The position numbers were made by a program, and so were the translations under genes. 64,000 nucleotides of DNA, taken from the NCBI GenBank assembly GCA_001464965.1, contig LNEJ01000026.1, positions 1 to 64,000 on the forward strand, read 5' to 3'. This stretch comes from Gammaproteobacteria bacterium Ga0074134 (GTDB lineage Bacteria; Pseudomonadota; Gammaproteobacteria; Ga0077554; Ga007554). The notes beneath the pieces are model-generated. The model searched no databases. It was not told where the DNA came from and saw nothing but the letters and a program-made list of their open reading frames with translations. Of the stretch, positions 34,608 to 43,862 are shown one piece after another. Position 1 is the first letter of the stretch. Each line of letters starts with the position of its first letter.

Positions 34608-36825
34608 TCTTTGTCCCCTCTGTGCGGTCAAACACGCTTGCAGTAACAGTACCCACCATCTTGCGCCCAAGCTGAGTCTCGTTGCCCATCAGCTTCACCA
34701 GCACTTCGCGCCGGCCTGACTGGGCGACTGTCACACGGGTGCCATACAAGGCCAGCTCGCCGGTTTTCGCATCAATAACCGGAGCAAGAATCTTGAGTGG
34801 ATTGACGCCACGCCCCTTGGCATACCTGCCATATTCCTCATGCCCCTGCCCCATCGGCACTGCGATGACCTGCGGGTGTATACCCTTATAGACATACACC
34901 TGCGCCTCGACAGCGCCCTGCGCAGAGGTCACTTTGACAAAGTCACCTTCTTTTACGCCCAGTTTGGCAGCCGTCGCGGGATGCATTTCCACCCAGGAGG
35001 TCCACACCACCTTGCTGATTTGGTCGGGGGCTTCCTGAAGCCAGGGCAGGTTGGCATGACGGCCATCCCACAAGCCAAGCCGGGCAGACGGCACCAGATA
35101 GTAGTCCTGCGCATCCCCCTTAAACTCGGGAAAGCTGATCTCAACCATCTTGGGATTAAGGGAACCCGCAACAGTGCCTACATTCACAACACCTTTCTGC
35201 AGACTCTTGCCCCAGAAATCCTCAGCACTGACCGCATCGCCCTTCACAGAAGCGGGTAACGCAGCGAATGCATTTTTCAGATAACCGTAATAATCCGCAA
35301 ATGGCTCATATTCCTTGACCTGGCGCGCCTTCAGCAAGGCCAGCAGCAGATCGCCAAAACCCTTGGTATCGGGATACAAGCGCTCCATCAGCGGCTGCTG
35401 AATGCTGATCGACTTTTGTTCTGGCTGGTAAAGCCCCATGTGTGTGCCCCAGTCTTCATGGGCGGACAGAATGGGCAACACCAGATCGGCGCTCATGGCG
35501 GTTTCATCGGGATGTACGGCGAAGACCACCTTGAATGGGATATTTTTCAGCTTGTCAGCCAGCCCCAGCGCAGCGGGGGCGGTGTAGACGGGGTTCGCGC
35601 CATGGAAAAACACCACATCCAGCGCTTTCTTGTCAGCAGCATCGGCCAAAGCCAGGAGATCACGGGTACCGCCTGCCTTGGCCTCCATCTGCGGGAAAGC
35701 GGACGACCCGGAGGGCAGTATAGTCTTGCCGACATTGCCGAGCACCATGTTAAGCAACATGATCGCGGCAGCCGACTGGTAACCATGGGCATGGCCTTCG
35801 ACTGAGGCGCCCGCCAGAACCAGGCTGGGAGAACGCTCTTTCAGCAACTTGGCAATCCGCATTATGCGATCGCCTGTTACTCCTGTGATTCCGGCAACCT
35901 TTTCAACATTGTAGCCTGTAATCAGCGTCCGGATATTTTCAGGAAGGCCCGCGACCCTGACCTCATCCCCGGCCAAGGCCTGGTTGGCGATACCCAGCGC
36001 AAGCACTCCCTCGGTACCGGGACGAACCGCCACCCACAGATCGGCACTGCCGCCCGTGAGAGTCATCTTGGGCTCGACCTGGACCAGCACACCACGCGGG
36101 GAACCCGTGCGGAACTTGGCATATTCACCGGCAAAATGCACCGGCGAGGCCCCCGCCCCCACCAGATCAGCACCGAATGACAAAATCATCTTTGCCGCAG
36201 GAAGATCATAGCGCGGCATGGCCTCGCCAAGCATATCCTGATTGACGGCACGCACTACGGCGTTATTAATGGTCTCGTGGATAAAATGATTTTTCGAACC
36301 CATTGCGGCAAGGTGGGCGGACAGCAACACCGATTGATGGCCGCTTACCGTTCCGGTAAACCAGGCAAAGCGATCGCCCGCCAAACCAGACGAGGATCCT
36401 GTTTTCTGCTCCAACAGCGCCAACGCTTCTTCCCAGGACACCTCGGCCAGCGCGCCACCTTTGCGCAGCATAGGCTTCTTCAGGCGGTCAGGGTTGTAAT
36501 GCCCCTGCACACCGGCCTGTCCCATCTGGCATAGCTTGCCTTTGTTTATTGGTGATTCAGGATTGCCTTCCATCTTGAGCACGCGCCCTTCGCGCACACG
36601 CCCATGGACACCGCAACCCGCTGGACATTGCTGACACGTTGACGCAAACCAGACGCCAACGCCAGGAATAACATACTCTTCGGGCTGAAGGTAAGCGACC
36701 ACCTCCTCCTTACCCTCCTCAAGGGTAACTGTTGTCGGCCTATCACAGCCGGCAACGGCTACACCCACACCGCTCCAACCCAGGATCTTCAGAAAGTCTC
36801 TGCGGTTGATATCGTTACCACTCAT
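34597..36825 (-). CDS. actB1: Alternative complex III molybdopterin-like subunit ActB1 (separate gene)
   Basis: 742 residues, DMSO-reductase fold. The N-terminus has a Tat signal (NRRDFLK, Arg8-Arg9) ending in VAGC27, which fits a lipobox, so it may be a Tat lipoprotein. Four cysteines, C64, C67, C71 and C99, form C-x2-C-x3-C-x27-C, the pattern that binds a 4Fe-4S cluster in true molybdenum enzymes. In described ActB proteins the B1 part is thought to lack both the molybdenum cofactor and this cluster, so its presence here is notable. No obvious Cys, Sec or Asp molybdenum ligand could be assigned. GAGGTGG precedes the ATG. A stand-alone molybdoenzyme is less likely given the complete act context. 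Confidence 0.85.
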   Translation of the reverse strand: MSGNDINRRDFLKILGWSGVGVAVAGCDRPTTVTLEEGKEEVVAYLQPEEYVIPGVGVWFASTCQQCPAGCGVHGRVREGRVLKMEGNPESPINKGKLCQMGQAGVQGHYNPDRLKKPMLRKGGALAEVSWEEALALLEQKTGSSSGLAGDRFAWFTGTVSGHQSVLLSAHLAAMGSKNHFIHETINNAVVRAVNQDMLGEAMPRYDLPAAKMILSFGADLVGAGASPVHFAGEYAKFRTGSPRGVLVQVEPKMTLTGGSADLWVAVRPGTEGVLALGIANQALAGDEVRVAGLPENIRTLITGYNVEKVAGITGVTGDRIMRIAKLLKERSPSLVLAGASVEGHAHGYQSAAAIMLLNMVLGNVGKTILPSGSSAFPQMEAKAGGTRDLLALADAADKKALDVVFFHGANPVYTAPAALGLADKLKNIPFKVVFAVHPDETAMSADLVLPILSAHEDWGTHMGLYQPEQKSISIQQPLMERLYPDTKGFGDLLLALLKARQVKEYEPFADYYGYLKNAFAALPASVKGDAVSAEDFWGKSLQKGVVNVGTVAGSLNPKMVEISFPEFKGDAQDYYLVPSARLGLWDGRHANLPWLQEAPDQISKVVWTSWVEMHPATAAKLGVKEGDFVKVTSAQGAVEAQVYVYKGIHPQVIAVPMGQGHEEYGRYAKGRGVNPLKILAPVIDAKTGELALYGTRVTVAQSGRREVLVKLMGNETQLGRKMVGTVTASVFDRTEGTKNVT

Positions 36826-36902
36826 AGCAAATCACCCACCTCAACGTGCAATTCAAAACGCTGCGCACACGAACTCCAAGCGCACCCTGTTCAATTTAGT
36901 TA

Positions 36903-37556
36903 TTACTTGTGACACTTCCAGCAGTCGAACGGCCCTTTATTTGCCTCGTGACAACGGGCACAGAACCCCATATTCAGAGGCTTAACCTTGTGCGCAACCG
37001 TCATCTTCTTGACCTCACCATGACAGAAGGCGCACACCTCAGAAACATTGTCGACAGACATGCCTTCATTGTCGAACACAAACCTCTTCAGGTGTTTTTC
37101 ATGGGTGAAGTGCACATAATCAGGGACGTCATGCACTTTTTTCCAGCGCGGTGGCTCTTTCTTCTCCCAGTATTCCGTGAGCTTTTTGATACGCGGCTTG
37201 TCGGTGGCAATCACGAGATGGCAACCCATGCACTTGCTGGTTGGTGGAATACCAGCCACCTTGCTGCGACGCGCATAGGTGTGGCAATACATGCAGTTGA
37301 TCTTGTTGACATCAACATGGATGTTATGGGGAAACTCGATCGGTTGCTCGACGTTTTTACCCTCATGCTCACCTTTCGGCGGAACCGCGTTTGGCACACT
37401 GGTACCGCCATCCGCCCACGCGGAAGATATCGCAAGAAAAAATCCCAGCACCATGGCGGCAAGCACCATCAGAAAATAGCGTGAACCACGGTAATGCGGC
37501 ACAGCCACCCCCGAAGAACCCACCGGCCCAGATAAAAAAAGATAACCGTGCGACAT
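36903..37556 (-). CDS. actA: Alternative complex III pentahaem cytochrome c ActA
   Basis: 217 residues with five CxxCH haem motifs: CMYCH, CMGCH, CAFCH, CARCH and CWKCH, the last at the very C-terminus. One N-terminal hydrophobic helix (about 30-47, ending AWADGG) anchors or exports the protein; the 28 residues before it are uncharged and longer than usual. Cytochrome c7/NrfH-like haem packing is expected. First gene of the act operon, with GAGGGTTGAG before the ATG. Confidence 0.92.
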   Translation of the reverse strand: MSHGYLFLSGPVGSSGVAVPHYRGSRYFLMVLAAMVLGFFLAISSAWADGGTSVPNAVPPKGEHEGKNVEQPIEFPHNIHVDVNKINCMYCHTYARRSKVAGIPPTSKCMGCHLVIATDKPRIKKLTEYWEKKEPPRWKKVHDVPDYVHFTHEKHLKRFVFDNEGMSVDNVSEVCAFCHGEVKKMTVAHKVKPLNMGFCARCHEANKGPFDCWKCHK

Positions 37557-38301
37557 CTCAACCCTCGATGTTTATATAAATTACCACGGGATTTCAGCAT
37601 TACCGAAAGGAGCGCCCACCATCAGGCGGACACCACGCAATGCGAGGCAAATACCCCTCCCAAACAGAATGCGGCGCACCCGCGCCCACTAAAGGAACGG
37701 GGAACGCCCGTGCGCCACCATTAAAACTCAAAGGCAACGCACTACGCTAACCGAGACCAAGGAAGGAAGGGAATACTTAAACGACAGGACACACTAAGCC
37801 GTACCCACCCCTAATCCTTTAATTCCCGACCAATACGCGCTCCCACCAATTTCCGTATTTATTTTGTTAGTATTAGGTGCAAAAGGCTAATGATAATAGG
37901 CAATTAAATTTGTATTTGTTATCTTTGACCGCCCCTACGCTTCGAATCCTAGAACAACTTTATAGAGCGTGTCAATGCCAAAATATCGGGTTTTTTCAGG
38001 TGCCTCACAGATAATACAAAAAAACACAGGGAACAACCCCTCGGAACATACCAAAAAGTTATACGCCATGAGGCTGGCACCATTGGTAAATTACCGGTAA
38101 AAACTAAAAATAGCAAAATAATCCCCGTTTCATATTGTTTTTAAAATTTTATCCCAAAAAAAGAAGTCTCACCCCCAATAAAACAGTGCGGCAGTCTGCA
38201 ACAATATTTTAATCGCGAAAGAAGCGCCCACCTTCCTGCCGATAATTTAGTAGACTACAGCAAATTTCAGGATCATCACCTCCCTGGAGGATGTCAATAT
38301 C
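37557..38301. other. 745-bp gene-free region between actA and the DegS-type gene
   Basis: No convincing ORF on either strand. The act-proximal half is GC-rich, the half from about 37800 to 38240 is clearly AT-rich with A- and T-tracts (for example near 38100-38160). The two flanking genes are divergent, so both promoters should lie here. GGAGG at 38287-38291 is the ribosome site of the DegS-type gene. No tRNA, known riboswitch or repeat was recognised. Confidence 0.6.
37946..37975 (-). promoter_or_regulatory. Possible promoter of the act operon
   Basis: On the minus strand a consensus TTGACA (37975-37970) is followed after 18 bp by TAGGAT (37951-37946). Transcription from here would give an unusually long leader of about 385 nt before actA. 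Other starts in the AT-rich zone are possible. Confidence 0.35.
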
Positions 38302-39495
38302 ATGTCGACACGCAAAATACTCATATTTCTCGCTGAAGCAACCGTCATTGGACTGGCCGTTGCGTTTGTTGTGATGTTTTTCTTCCGTCCCAACACCCTG
38401 GAACGACGCCCCGTTGTCGAATTCAAGGAAAGCGCTGCGCCCGCGAACCCCACCCCGGCTCCCCGGGGAACAGCACAAGACATGTCCGGCCCGGTGTCAT
38501 ATGCGCGCGCGGTGGAGCTTGCTGCGCCGTCGGTGGTGAATATTTTCACGGCTAAGGTCGTCACCCAGCGCTCCCACCCGCTCTTTAACGACCCCGCTTT
38601 CCGCCGTTTTTTCGGCGATAATCTGCCTGCGCCCGGCAAGCGTCAGGAGAACAGCCTGGGATCGGGCGTAATCGTTAGCTCACAAGGTTACATTCTGACC
38701 AACAACCATGTGGTCGAAGGCGCCGACGAAATCAAGGTTGGTTTGCATGACGGACGCAGCGTGGGGGCAACAATCGTTGGCACCGACCCGGAAACTGATC
38801 TTGCGGTATTGAAGGTCGCGATCGACAACCTCCCCAGCATCACCATCAGCCAGTCTGACGCGCCGCGTGTTGGCGATGTCGCGCTGGCCATCGGCAATCC
38901 CTTCGGCGTTGGCCAGACGGTGACGATGGGCATAGTCAGCGCCACGGGCCGCAGTGAACTTGGCATCAATACCTTTGAGAACTTCATCCAGACAGACGCC
39001 GCCATCAACCCCGGCAACTCTGGCGGAGCGTTGGTCAACGCCTACGGCCAATTGATTGGGATCAATACAGCGATCTTTTCGCGTTCGGGGGGGTCGGAGG
39101 GTATTGGTTTCGCGATCCCGGTCAGCATCGCCAAGAATGTTATGGAGCAGATCGTGGAGCGCGGCCATACAGTGCGCGGCTGGCTCGGCATTGAAGCCCA
39201 GGACCTCACCCCGGAACTGGCCGAATCCTTCGGCGCGAAAAATGTGAGCGGGGTGGTGGTTGCTGGGGTATTGCCCAACAGCCCGGCTAGCAAGGGCGGG
39301 CTAAAGTCCGGCGACATCATAACCCAGGTCAACGATCAAAACGTAACCACGGCCAAGGATCTGGTGAACACCATCGCCAAAATCACGCCTGGCACGGAGA
39401 CGCGCTTACGGGGGCTGCGCAACGGCAAGGAAATCACCTTCACTGCCCGCGTGGGCGAACGCCCTCAGCCCCAGGCGCAAAAGCAACCTGAATAG
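38302..39495 (+). CDS. DegS/AlgW-type membrane-anchored serine protease
   Basis: 397 residues: one N-terminal transmembrane helix (about 8-28), a proline-rich linker, a trypsin-like domain with His136 (ILTNNHVVEG), Asp166 (DPETDLAVL) and Ser240 (NPGNSGGAL), and a single PDZ domain (about 285-380). One PDZ plus a membrane anchor matches DegS/AlgW, which start envelope-stress signalling by cutting RseA/MucA; a soluble DegP would have two PDZ domains and a cleaved signal. The anti-sigma factor is not nearby. The C-terminal tail is rich in Gln and Pro. Confidence 0.9.
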   Translation: MSTRKILIFLAEATVIGLAVAFVVMFFFRPNTLERRPVVEFKESAAPANPTPAPRGTAQDMSGPVSYARAVELAAPSVVNIFTAKVVTQRSHPLFNDPAFRRFFGDNLPAPGKRQENSLGSGVIVSSQGYILTNNHVVEGADEIKVGLHDGRSVGATIVGTDPETDLAVLKVAIDNLPSITISQSDAPRVGDVALAIGNPFGVGQTVTMGIVSATGRSELGINTFENFIQTDAAINPGNSGGALVNAYGQLIGINTAIFSRSGGSEGIGFAIPVSIAKNVMEQIVERGHTVRGWLGIEAQDLTPELAESFGAKNVSGVVVAGVLPNSPASKGGLKSGDIITQVNDQNVTTAKDLVNTIAKITPGTETRLRGLRNGKEITFTARVGERPQPQAQKQPE

Positions 39496-39651
39496 CCCAG
39501 GGTTAAACGGCGCAAGCACCCCGCGCCTCCAAAGCAGGGGCGGCTGCCGATGAGGGATAAGCTTACTCAAAGGGTACAAATGGATCAGCATGTTTCGGGT
39601 ATGGCCATGCCAAGAATGCTCGCTAGAATGGGGGCAAGCGCATATACATTG

Positions 39652-40236
39652 TCACAAAAATATGATTTTAGAACGGTAGCGATCATTCCATGCGGCTTTG
39701 CGGCGCTTTTTAGCGAGGCTCACTGAAGAAGACTCACGTTCAAACAAATTCATGCAAAGGTGGCGAATGCTGGTCATAATCGCCGGGGCATTTCCTTTGC
39801 GAATACGGCTTGCATCATCGCCAAGAACGACATCCAATCGGAAGTAGCAGGGGATGCTCGACGCCCCATGACCGCGCACTGCGTGCGCAAAGGACTTTGC
39901 CTGTGTGGGGATTGGGTTGATGAAGGAACGCCGCTCAACGCTCCGCACATCGCCTTGCAAACATTCCCGCTCCACCCTGCCGATGCTGCGTAAGCCTTTC
40001 CAGTTACGGGTATCAGCAAGTGTACCCAGGTTCTCGGTAATCCAATAGCGGCGTATCTCAAATCGGCCATGGTCTTTATCCAGCTCTTCTTCGTAATCGT
40101 GCGCCACCCCCGCAAAGTGATGGGCCTGAGCCACTGTGAAAAAGTCTTCAACCGCCTCGCTACATGAGTGGAAAGAGATCGCGGAGCAATTGAACCCTAT
40201 CCACGTGTGGCGACAGTTATTCCAGTACCTTGCCAT
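39652..40236 (-). mobile_element. ISAs1-family transposase remnant
   Basis: A reading frame of 194 codons whose residues from about 28 to 190 resemble the C-terminal half of ISAs1 (DDE) transposases: FAGVAHDYEEELDKDHGRFE, RRYWITENL, KGLRSIGRVERE, FAHAVRGH, DDASRIRKGNAP. The normal GHWGIEN...LHW stretch is replaced by GHGASSIPCYF, which reads as a local double frameshift. The N-terminal half of the usual about 375 residues is missing and no terminal inverted repeats were found. A dead IS fragment, inserted near or across the ankyrin gene that follows. Confidence 0.8.
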
Positions 40237-40254
40237 TGCCGTGACGGCGGGTAA

Positions 40255-40940
40255 CTGGCTTGGGCCGCCTCAAAATACGCGGTTATTAACCAATGGGGAT
40301 GGGTAATCGCGGATTTAGGCTCAAGCGCCAAGGATGGCACAGCGCCACCGCTGCTGGCGATACAACACGGCCAGCTGGAAGTGGCGCGTCAGTTGATCCA
40401 GCGCGGCGCCCGCGTCAATGATGGCGACAGGCATGGACGTAATGCCCTGTGGTATGCCAGCAGTGATGGCGGCCAGGAGGCGGTACGGCTGCTGCTGGAC
40501 GCCAAAGCCGAGCCTGATGTTAAGGATGAAGACGGCTATACCCCCTTGCTGCGCGCAGTAAAACAAGGGTGCGATGCCGTGGCGATCTCCTGCTGCAACA
40601 CGGCGCCAGCAGCCGGATGCAGAGCAACGATGGCAGCACACCTCTGATGCTGGCGGCTGGCCGCGGACAGATTAATCTCGCACGACGGCTGCTCAGTGCC
40701 CGGGCCGAACTCGATCAGCGCAACAATACCGGCGACACGGCGTTGATCCTCGCCGTCCGGGGCGGTTATGTTGACGTAGTGAAACTGCTACTCGACGCCG
40801 GCGCCGATGCTGGAGTACGCAACAATCGCCACGAACACGCGCGCGGTTTGGCCGAGGCGGCGAAACGTAGCGATATTGTGCGTATGATAGATAATCAGGC
40901 GGGGGAAAAAGCGGTTTTTCGGATTGTTCTGATGGATTGA
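40255..40940 (+). pseudogene. Ankyrin-repeat protein gene, frameshifted and 5'-truncated
   Basis: The reading frame from 40255 to about 40585 encodes three ankyrin repeats (DGTAPPLLAIQHGQLEVA, HGRNALWYASSDGGQEAVR, DGYTPLLRAVKQGCDAVA). The next repeats (DGSTPLMLAAGRGQINLA, GDTALILAVRGGYVDVV) continue in another frame from 40569 to 40940. The break lies near 40580-40590, where CDAVA should join DLLLQHGA. No start codon with a ribosome site or signal is left; the front was probably removed with the IS insertion. If the frameshift is a sequencing error the product would still lack its N-terminus. Confidence 0.75.
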
Positions 40941-40983
40941 TCTTATCATACAAAACGGCAACCTGCTGCAGAGCACACAAAAA

Positions 40984-41057
40984 TGGCTGGGGGACTAGGA
41001 TTCGAACCTAGGTTGACGGAGTCAGAGTCCGCCGTCCTACCGCTAGACGATCCCCCA
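40984..41057 (-). tRNA. tRNA-Gln (anticodon CUG)
   Basis: On the minus strand the sequence starts TGGGGGATCG and ends with encoded CCA. The acceptor arm TGGGGGA/TCCCCCA, the D-loop TAGCGGTAGGA, the anticodon loop CTCTGAC (anticodon CTG) and the T-arm with GGTTCGAATCC all fit; it closely resembles E. coli tRNA-Gln. 74 nt including CCA. Confidence 0.95.
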
Positions 41058-41203
41058 ATTGCAACAGGAGAAAACTTGCACCACAGGTAATGCCGTAAAG
41101 GGGATTTACGGTAATTACCGGTGCGAGGAAAACCACACCACTCTCACCCGCCCCTCTGCCGCTTGCAAGACAGAGGAATGGGTGAAAGCGTGCCGGATTA
41201 ATA

Positions 41204-41596
41204 TTAGCGCTTGGAGAACTGCGGACGCTTACGGGCTTTGCGCAGACCAACCTTTTTACGCTCGACCTCACGCGCATCACGGGTAAGGAAGCCGCCCTTG
41301 CGCAGAGTGGAACGCAGGCTTTCATCAAAACCCAGCAGGGCGCGGGCGATGCCATGGCTGATGGCGCCGGCCTGACCGGTGTTGCCGCCGCCGGAGACGG
41401 TGACGTTGACATCGACGGCGTCGACGAGCTTGGCGCTCTCTAGCGGCTGACGCACCAGCATACGCGCGGTTTCACGGCCAAAGTAGTCTTCGATCGTGCG
41501 GCTGTTGATGGTGATCTTGCCGGTGCCAGACCGGACGTAAACCCGCGCCGCGGAGCTTTTGCGGCGACCTGTTCCATAATGCTGCGTTTGTGCCAT
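41204..41596 (-). CDS. rpsI: 30S ribosomal protein S9
   Basis: 130 residues from ATG 41596. Typical segments are [55 protein letters not shown], and the C-terminal FSKR tail that reaches the P-site tRNA. 25 bp after rplM, the conserved pair. Confidence 0.98.
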   Translation of the reverse strand: MAQTQHYGTGRRKSSAARVYVRSGTGKITINSRTIEDYFGRETARMLVRQPLESAKLVDAVDVNVTVSGGGNTGQAGAISHGIARALLGFDESLRSTLRKGGFLTRDAREVERKKVGLRKARKRPQFSKR

Positions 41597-41621
41597 ATGC
41601 AATTCCTGCTAAAAGTAACTA

Positions 41622-42050
41622 TCAGATATCCAAAGGCTTAGGCTGCTGCGCGGCGTGCTGATGCTCGGCGCCCCCATAAACCTTGAGCTTGCGGTACATG
41701 GCGCGGCCCAGGGGATTCTTGGGCAGCATGCCCTTGACGGCGGTCTCGATGACACGCTCCGGCGCTTTGGCCATCAGCTTGCCGAGGGAGATGGTCTTCA
41801 GGTTGCCGATGAAGCCAGTGTGCTTGTGATACATCTTATCGGCGAGCTTGTTGCCGGTGACGTGCAGCTTGGCGGCGTTCACCACCACAATGTAGTCGCC
41901 GGTGTCGACATGCGGCGTGTACTCGGGCTTGTGCTTGCCACGCAGGCGGCGCGCGATTTCGGTGGCAAGACGGCCCAAGGTCTTGCCGGAGGCGTCCACC
42001 ACATACCAGTCGCGCCGGACGGTCGTTGGGTTTGCGCTAAAGGTTTTCAT
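41622..42050 (-). CDS. rplM: 50S ribosomal protein L13
   Basis: 142 residues from ATG 42050 ([20 protein letters not shown]), with GGAG upstream; the longer frame is not family sequence. Diagnostic stretches are [22 protein letters not shown] (in part), [18 protein letters not shown] and [19 protein letters not shown]. First gene of the rplM-rpsI operon. Confidence 0.98.
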   Translation of the reverse strand: MKTFSANPTTVRRDWYVVDASGKTLGRLATEIARRLRGKHKPEYTPHVDTGDYIVVVNAAKLHVTGNKLADKMYHKHTGFIGNLKTISLGKLMAKAPERVIETAVKGMLPKNPLGRAMYRKLKVYGGAEHQHAAQQPKPLDI

Positions 42051-42164
42051 TCTGCTTCGCTCCAAAAAACTGCGTAAAGGGCGAGAATGGTACATGAGAG
42101 GGAGAAAAGATACAAGGGCAATTTAGCGATTCCACACAGACCGGGCTTCACCGCAACAGCAATT

Positions 42165-42941
42165 TCACGACATCAGCCTGCGCCGCAGCAACACCGTGGC
42201 AAGCCAGTATGCGGCGCCCGCGTAGAGCAGCGGCACCAGCAGGTGCAACGCCGGGGCAGGGGGCGCCTGCCCGGTCATCAGGGGGCGCACAATCTCCACC
42301 GCATGGGATAACGGCAGCAGCTGCGCGCCTATTTGCACCGCCTGCGGCACGCCCTCCAGCGGAAAAAATACACCGCTCACCAGAAACAGGGGGGTGATGA
42401 CCAGCGTGAAATAGTAGATAAAAAAATCATAGCTCTTGGCCAGCGCGGTGATGACCAGCGCCATGGCGCCGAAGCACAGGCCAGTGACAAATACCACCGG
42501 CAGCACCCACAGCGCCCCCCAGCCATGCACCGCCCCCAGCGCCGCCGCCACGATCAGGATCGGGATTGCACTGATGAGGCTCTTGGTGGCCGTCCAGATG
42601 ATTTCACCAAGCACGATGTCGTCAATGTCGAGCGGGGCGGCCAGCATGCCGCCCCAGGTATTTTGCACGGCCATGCGGGTGTAAGCGGAATAGAGTCCCT
42701 CGAAGGTGGCGGTGTTCATGGCGCTGGCGCAGATGATGCCGGAAGCGAGAAATACGATGTAGGGCAACCCCTTTACCTCGCCAACGAAACCGCCCAGGCC
42801 ATAGCCCAGCGCGAGCAGATACAACAGCGGCTCGCCGAAGTTGCCGATCAAGGCGGGGCCGGAGAGCTTGCGCCAGACGCGCAGATTGCGGCGCCACACG
42901 GGGAGCCAGCGCACGCTGATAACCGGCAAGGAGAAATTCAT
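42165..42941 (-). CDS. ABC-2 type exporter permease (NodJ family)
   Basis: 258 residues with six membrane helices of the ABC-2 type. Hallmarks are NFGEPLLYLLALGYGLG, YIVFLASGIICASAMNTATFEG and the LFLVSGVFFPLEGVP loop with LPLSHAVEIVRPL after it, close to NodJ. It overlaps the ATPase gene upstream by 4 bp. NodIJ proper exports lipo-oligosaccharides; the free-living relatives export an unknown, probably lipid-like or polysaccharide-like substrate. Confidence 0.88.
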   Translation of the reverse strand: MNFSLPVISVRWLPVWRRNLRVWRKLSGPALIGNFGEPLLYLLALGYGLGGFVGEVKGLPYIVFLASGIICASAMNTATFEGLYSAYTRMAVQNTWGGMLAAPLDIDDIVLGEIIWTATKSLISAIPILIVAAALGAVHGWGALWVLPVVFVTGLCFGAMALVITALAKSYDFFIYYFTLVITPLFLVSGVFFPLEGVPQAVQIGAQLLPLSHAVEIVRPLMTGQAPPAPALHLLVPLLYAGAAYWLATVLLRRRLMS

Positions 42942-43861
42942 CCTTCGCGCAACTCCTTGCCAGTCAGCTTGATGAATACATCCTCCAGATTGGCACGGCG
43001 GTGCATGAAGTGCAGCTCAGGCCGCCGGCTGAGGGCATCCAGCAAGGGACGCTCATCATTGACGTAGCAAAATACTGTCTCACCGGAGCGCTCGCCACGC
43101 TGTACCAAGGGGCGGCCTATAGTGTCATACCACTCTTCCACGCCGCCGCCATGGATTTCCACCACATGCGGCTCGATATGCCGCCTGACGAGCTCGGCAG
43201 GGCTGCCGGTAACCAGGACATGGCCGTTATCAATGATCATCAGGCGGTCGCACAGACGCTCCGCCTCTTCCATGTAATGCGTGGTGAGAATCAGAGTCTT
43301 ACCCTGCCCAAGCAAGGCGCGCAGGCGCTGCCAGATGAGCTGGCGGGCCTGCGGATCGAGGCCGGTGGTCGGCTCGTCGAGAATCAGCAGCTCAGGGTCG
43401 TTGATGAGCGCCCGTGCCAGGGTGAGGCGCCGCTTCATACCACCGGACAGAGTCCCGATGCTCACGCCGGCCTTGGCCTCCAGCGCGGCAAAGTCGAGCA
43501 AACCGGCGATGCGCCTGTCAAGCTCGGGGCCGCGCAAGCCAAAGTAGCTGGCGTAGGTGATGAGATTTTCCAATACAGTGAAATCGGGATCGAGATTATC
43601 CTGCTGCGGCACTACGCCGAGCCGCTCGCGCATCCTGCGCGCCTGTTGCGGTATAGGATAACCCAGCACATCAAGACTACCTGCGCTGGGCGGCGTGGCA
43701 CCCATCAGCATACGCAAGGTGGTGGTCTTGCCTGCGCCGTTAGGTCCAAGCAGTCCGAAGCACTCACCGCGATGAACTTCGATGTCGATGCCATTGACGA
43801 CAGGTTGCGCGCCATAATATTTGGTCAGGCCACGCGCCTCTACGACCAGGTCTGATGCCAT
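42938..43861 (-). CDS. ABC exporter ATPase (NodI family)
   Basis: 307 residues. Walker A GPNGAGKTTT, signature LSGGMKRRLTLA, Walker B LLILDEPTTGLD and switch His in LILTTHYMEEAE are all intact. The C-terminal extension after the ATPase domain (LVTGSPAELVRRHIEPHVVEI onward) is typical of the NodI/DrrA group. Forms the exporter with the overlapping permease gene. Confidence 0.92.
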   Translation of the reverse strand: MASDLVVEARGLTKYYGAQPVVNGIDIEVHRGECFGLLGPNGAGKTTTLRMLMGATPPSAGSLDVLGYPIPQQARRMRERLGVVPQQDNLDPDFTVLENLITYASYFGLRGPELDRRIAGLLDFAALEAKAGVSIGTLSGGMKRRLTLARALINDPELLILDEPTTGLDPQARQLIWQRLRALLGQGKTLILTTHYMEEAERLCDRLMIIDNGHVLVTGSPAELVRRHIEPHVVEIHGGGVEEWYDTIGRPLVQRGERSGETVFCYVNDERPLLDALSRRPELHFMHRRANLEDVFIKLTGKELREG

Positions 43862-43862
43862 T

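Noticed and set aside
34597-36825. ActB1 considered as a stand-alone polysulfide or formate dehydrogenase-type molybdoenzyme
   Set aside because: The flanking pentahaem ActA, ActB2, NrfD-like ActC, DUF3341 ActD, ActE and ActF form a complete alternative complex III set, which is not expected for those enzymes.
38302-39495. DegP/HtrA two-PDZ periplasmic protease
   Set aside because: Only one PDZ domain and an uncleaved N-terminal anchor are present, so DegS/AlgW type fits better.
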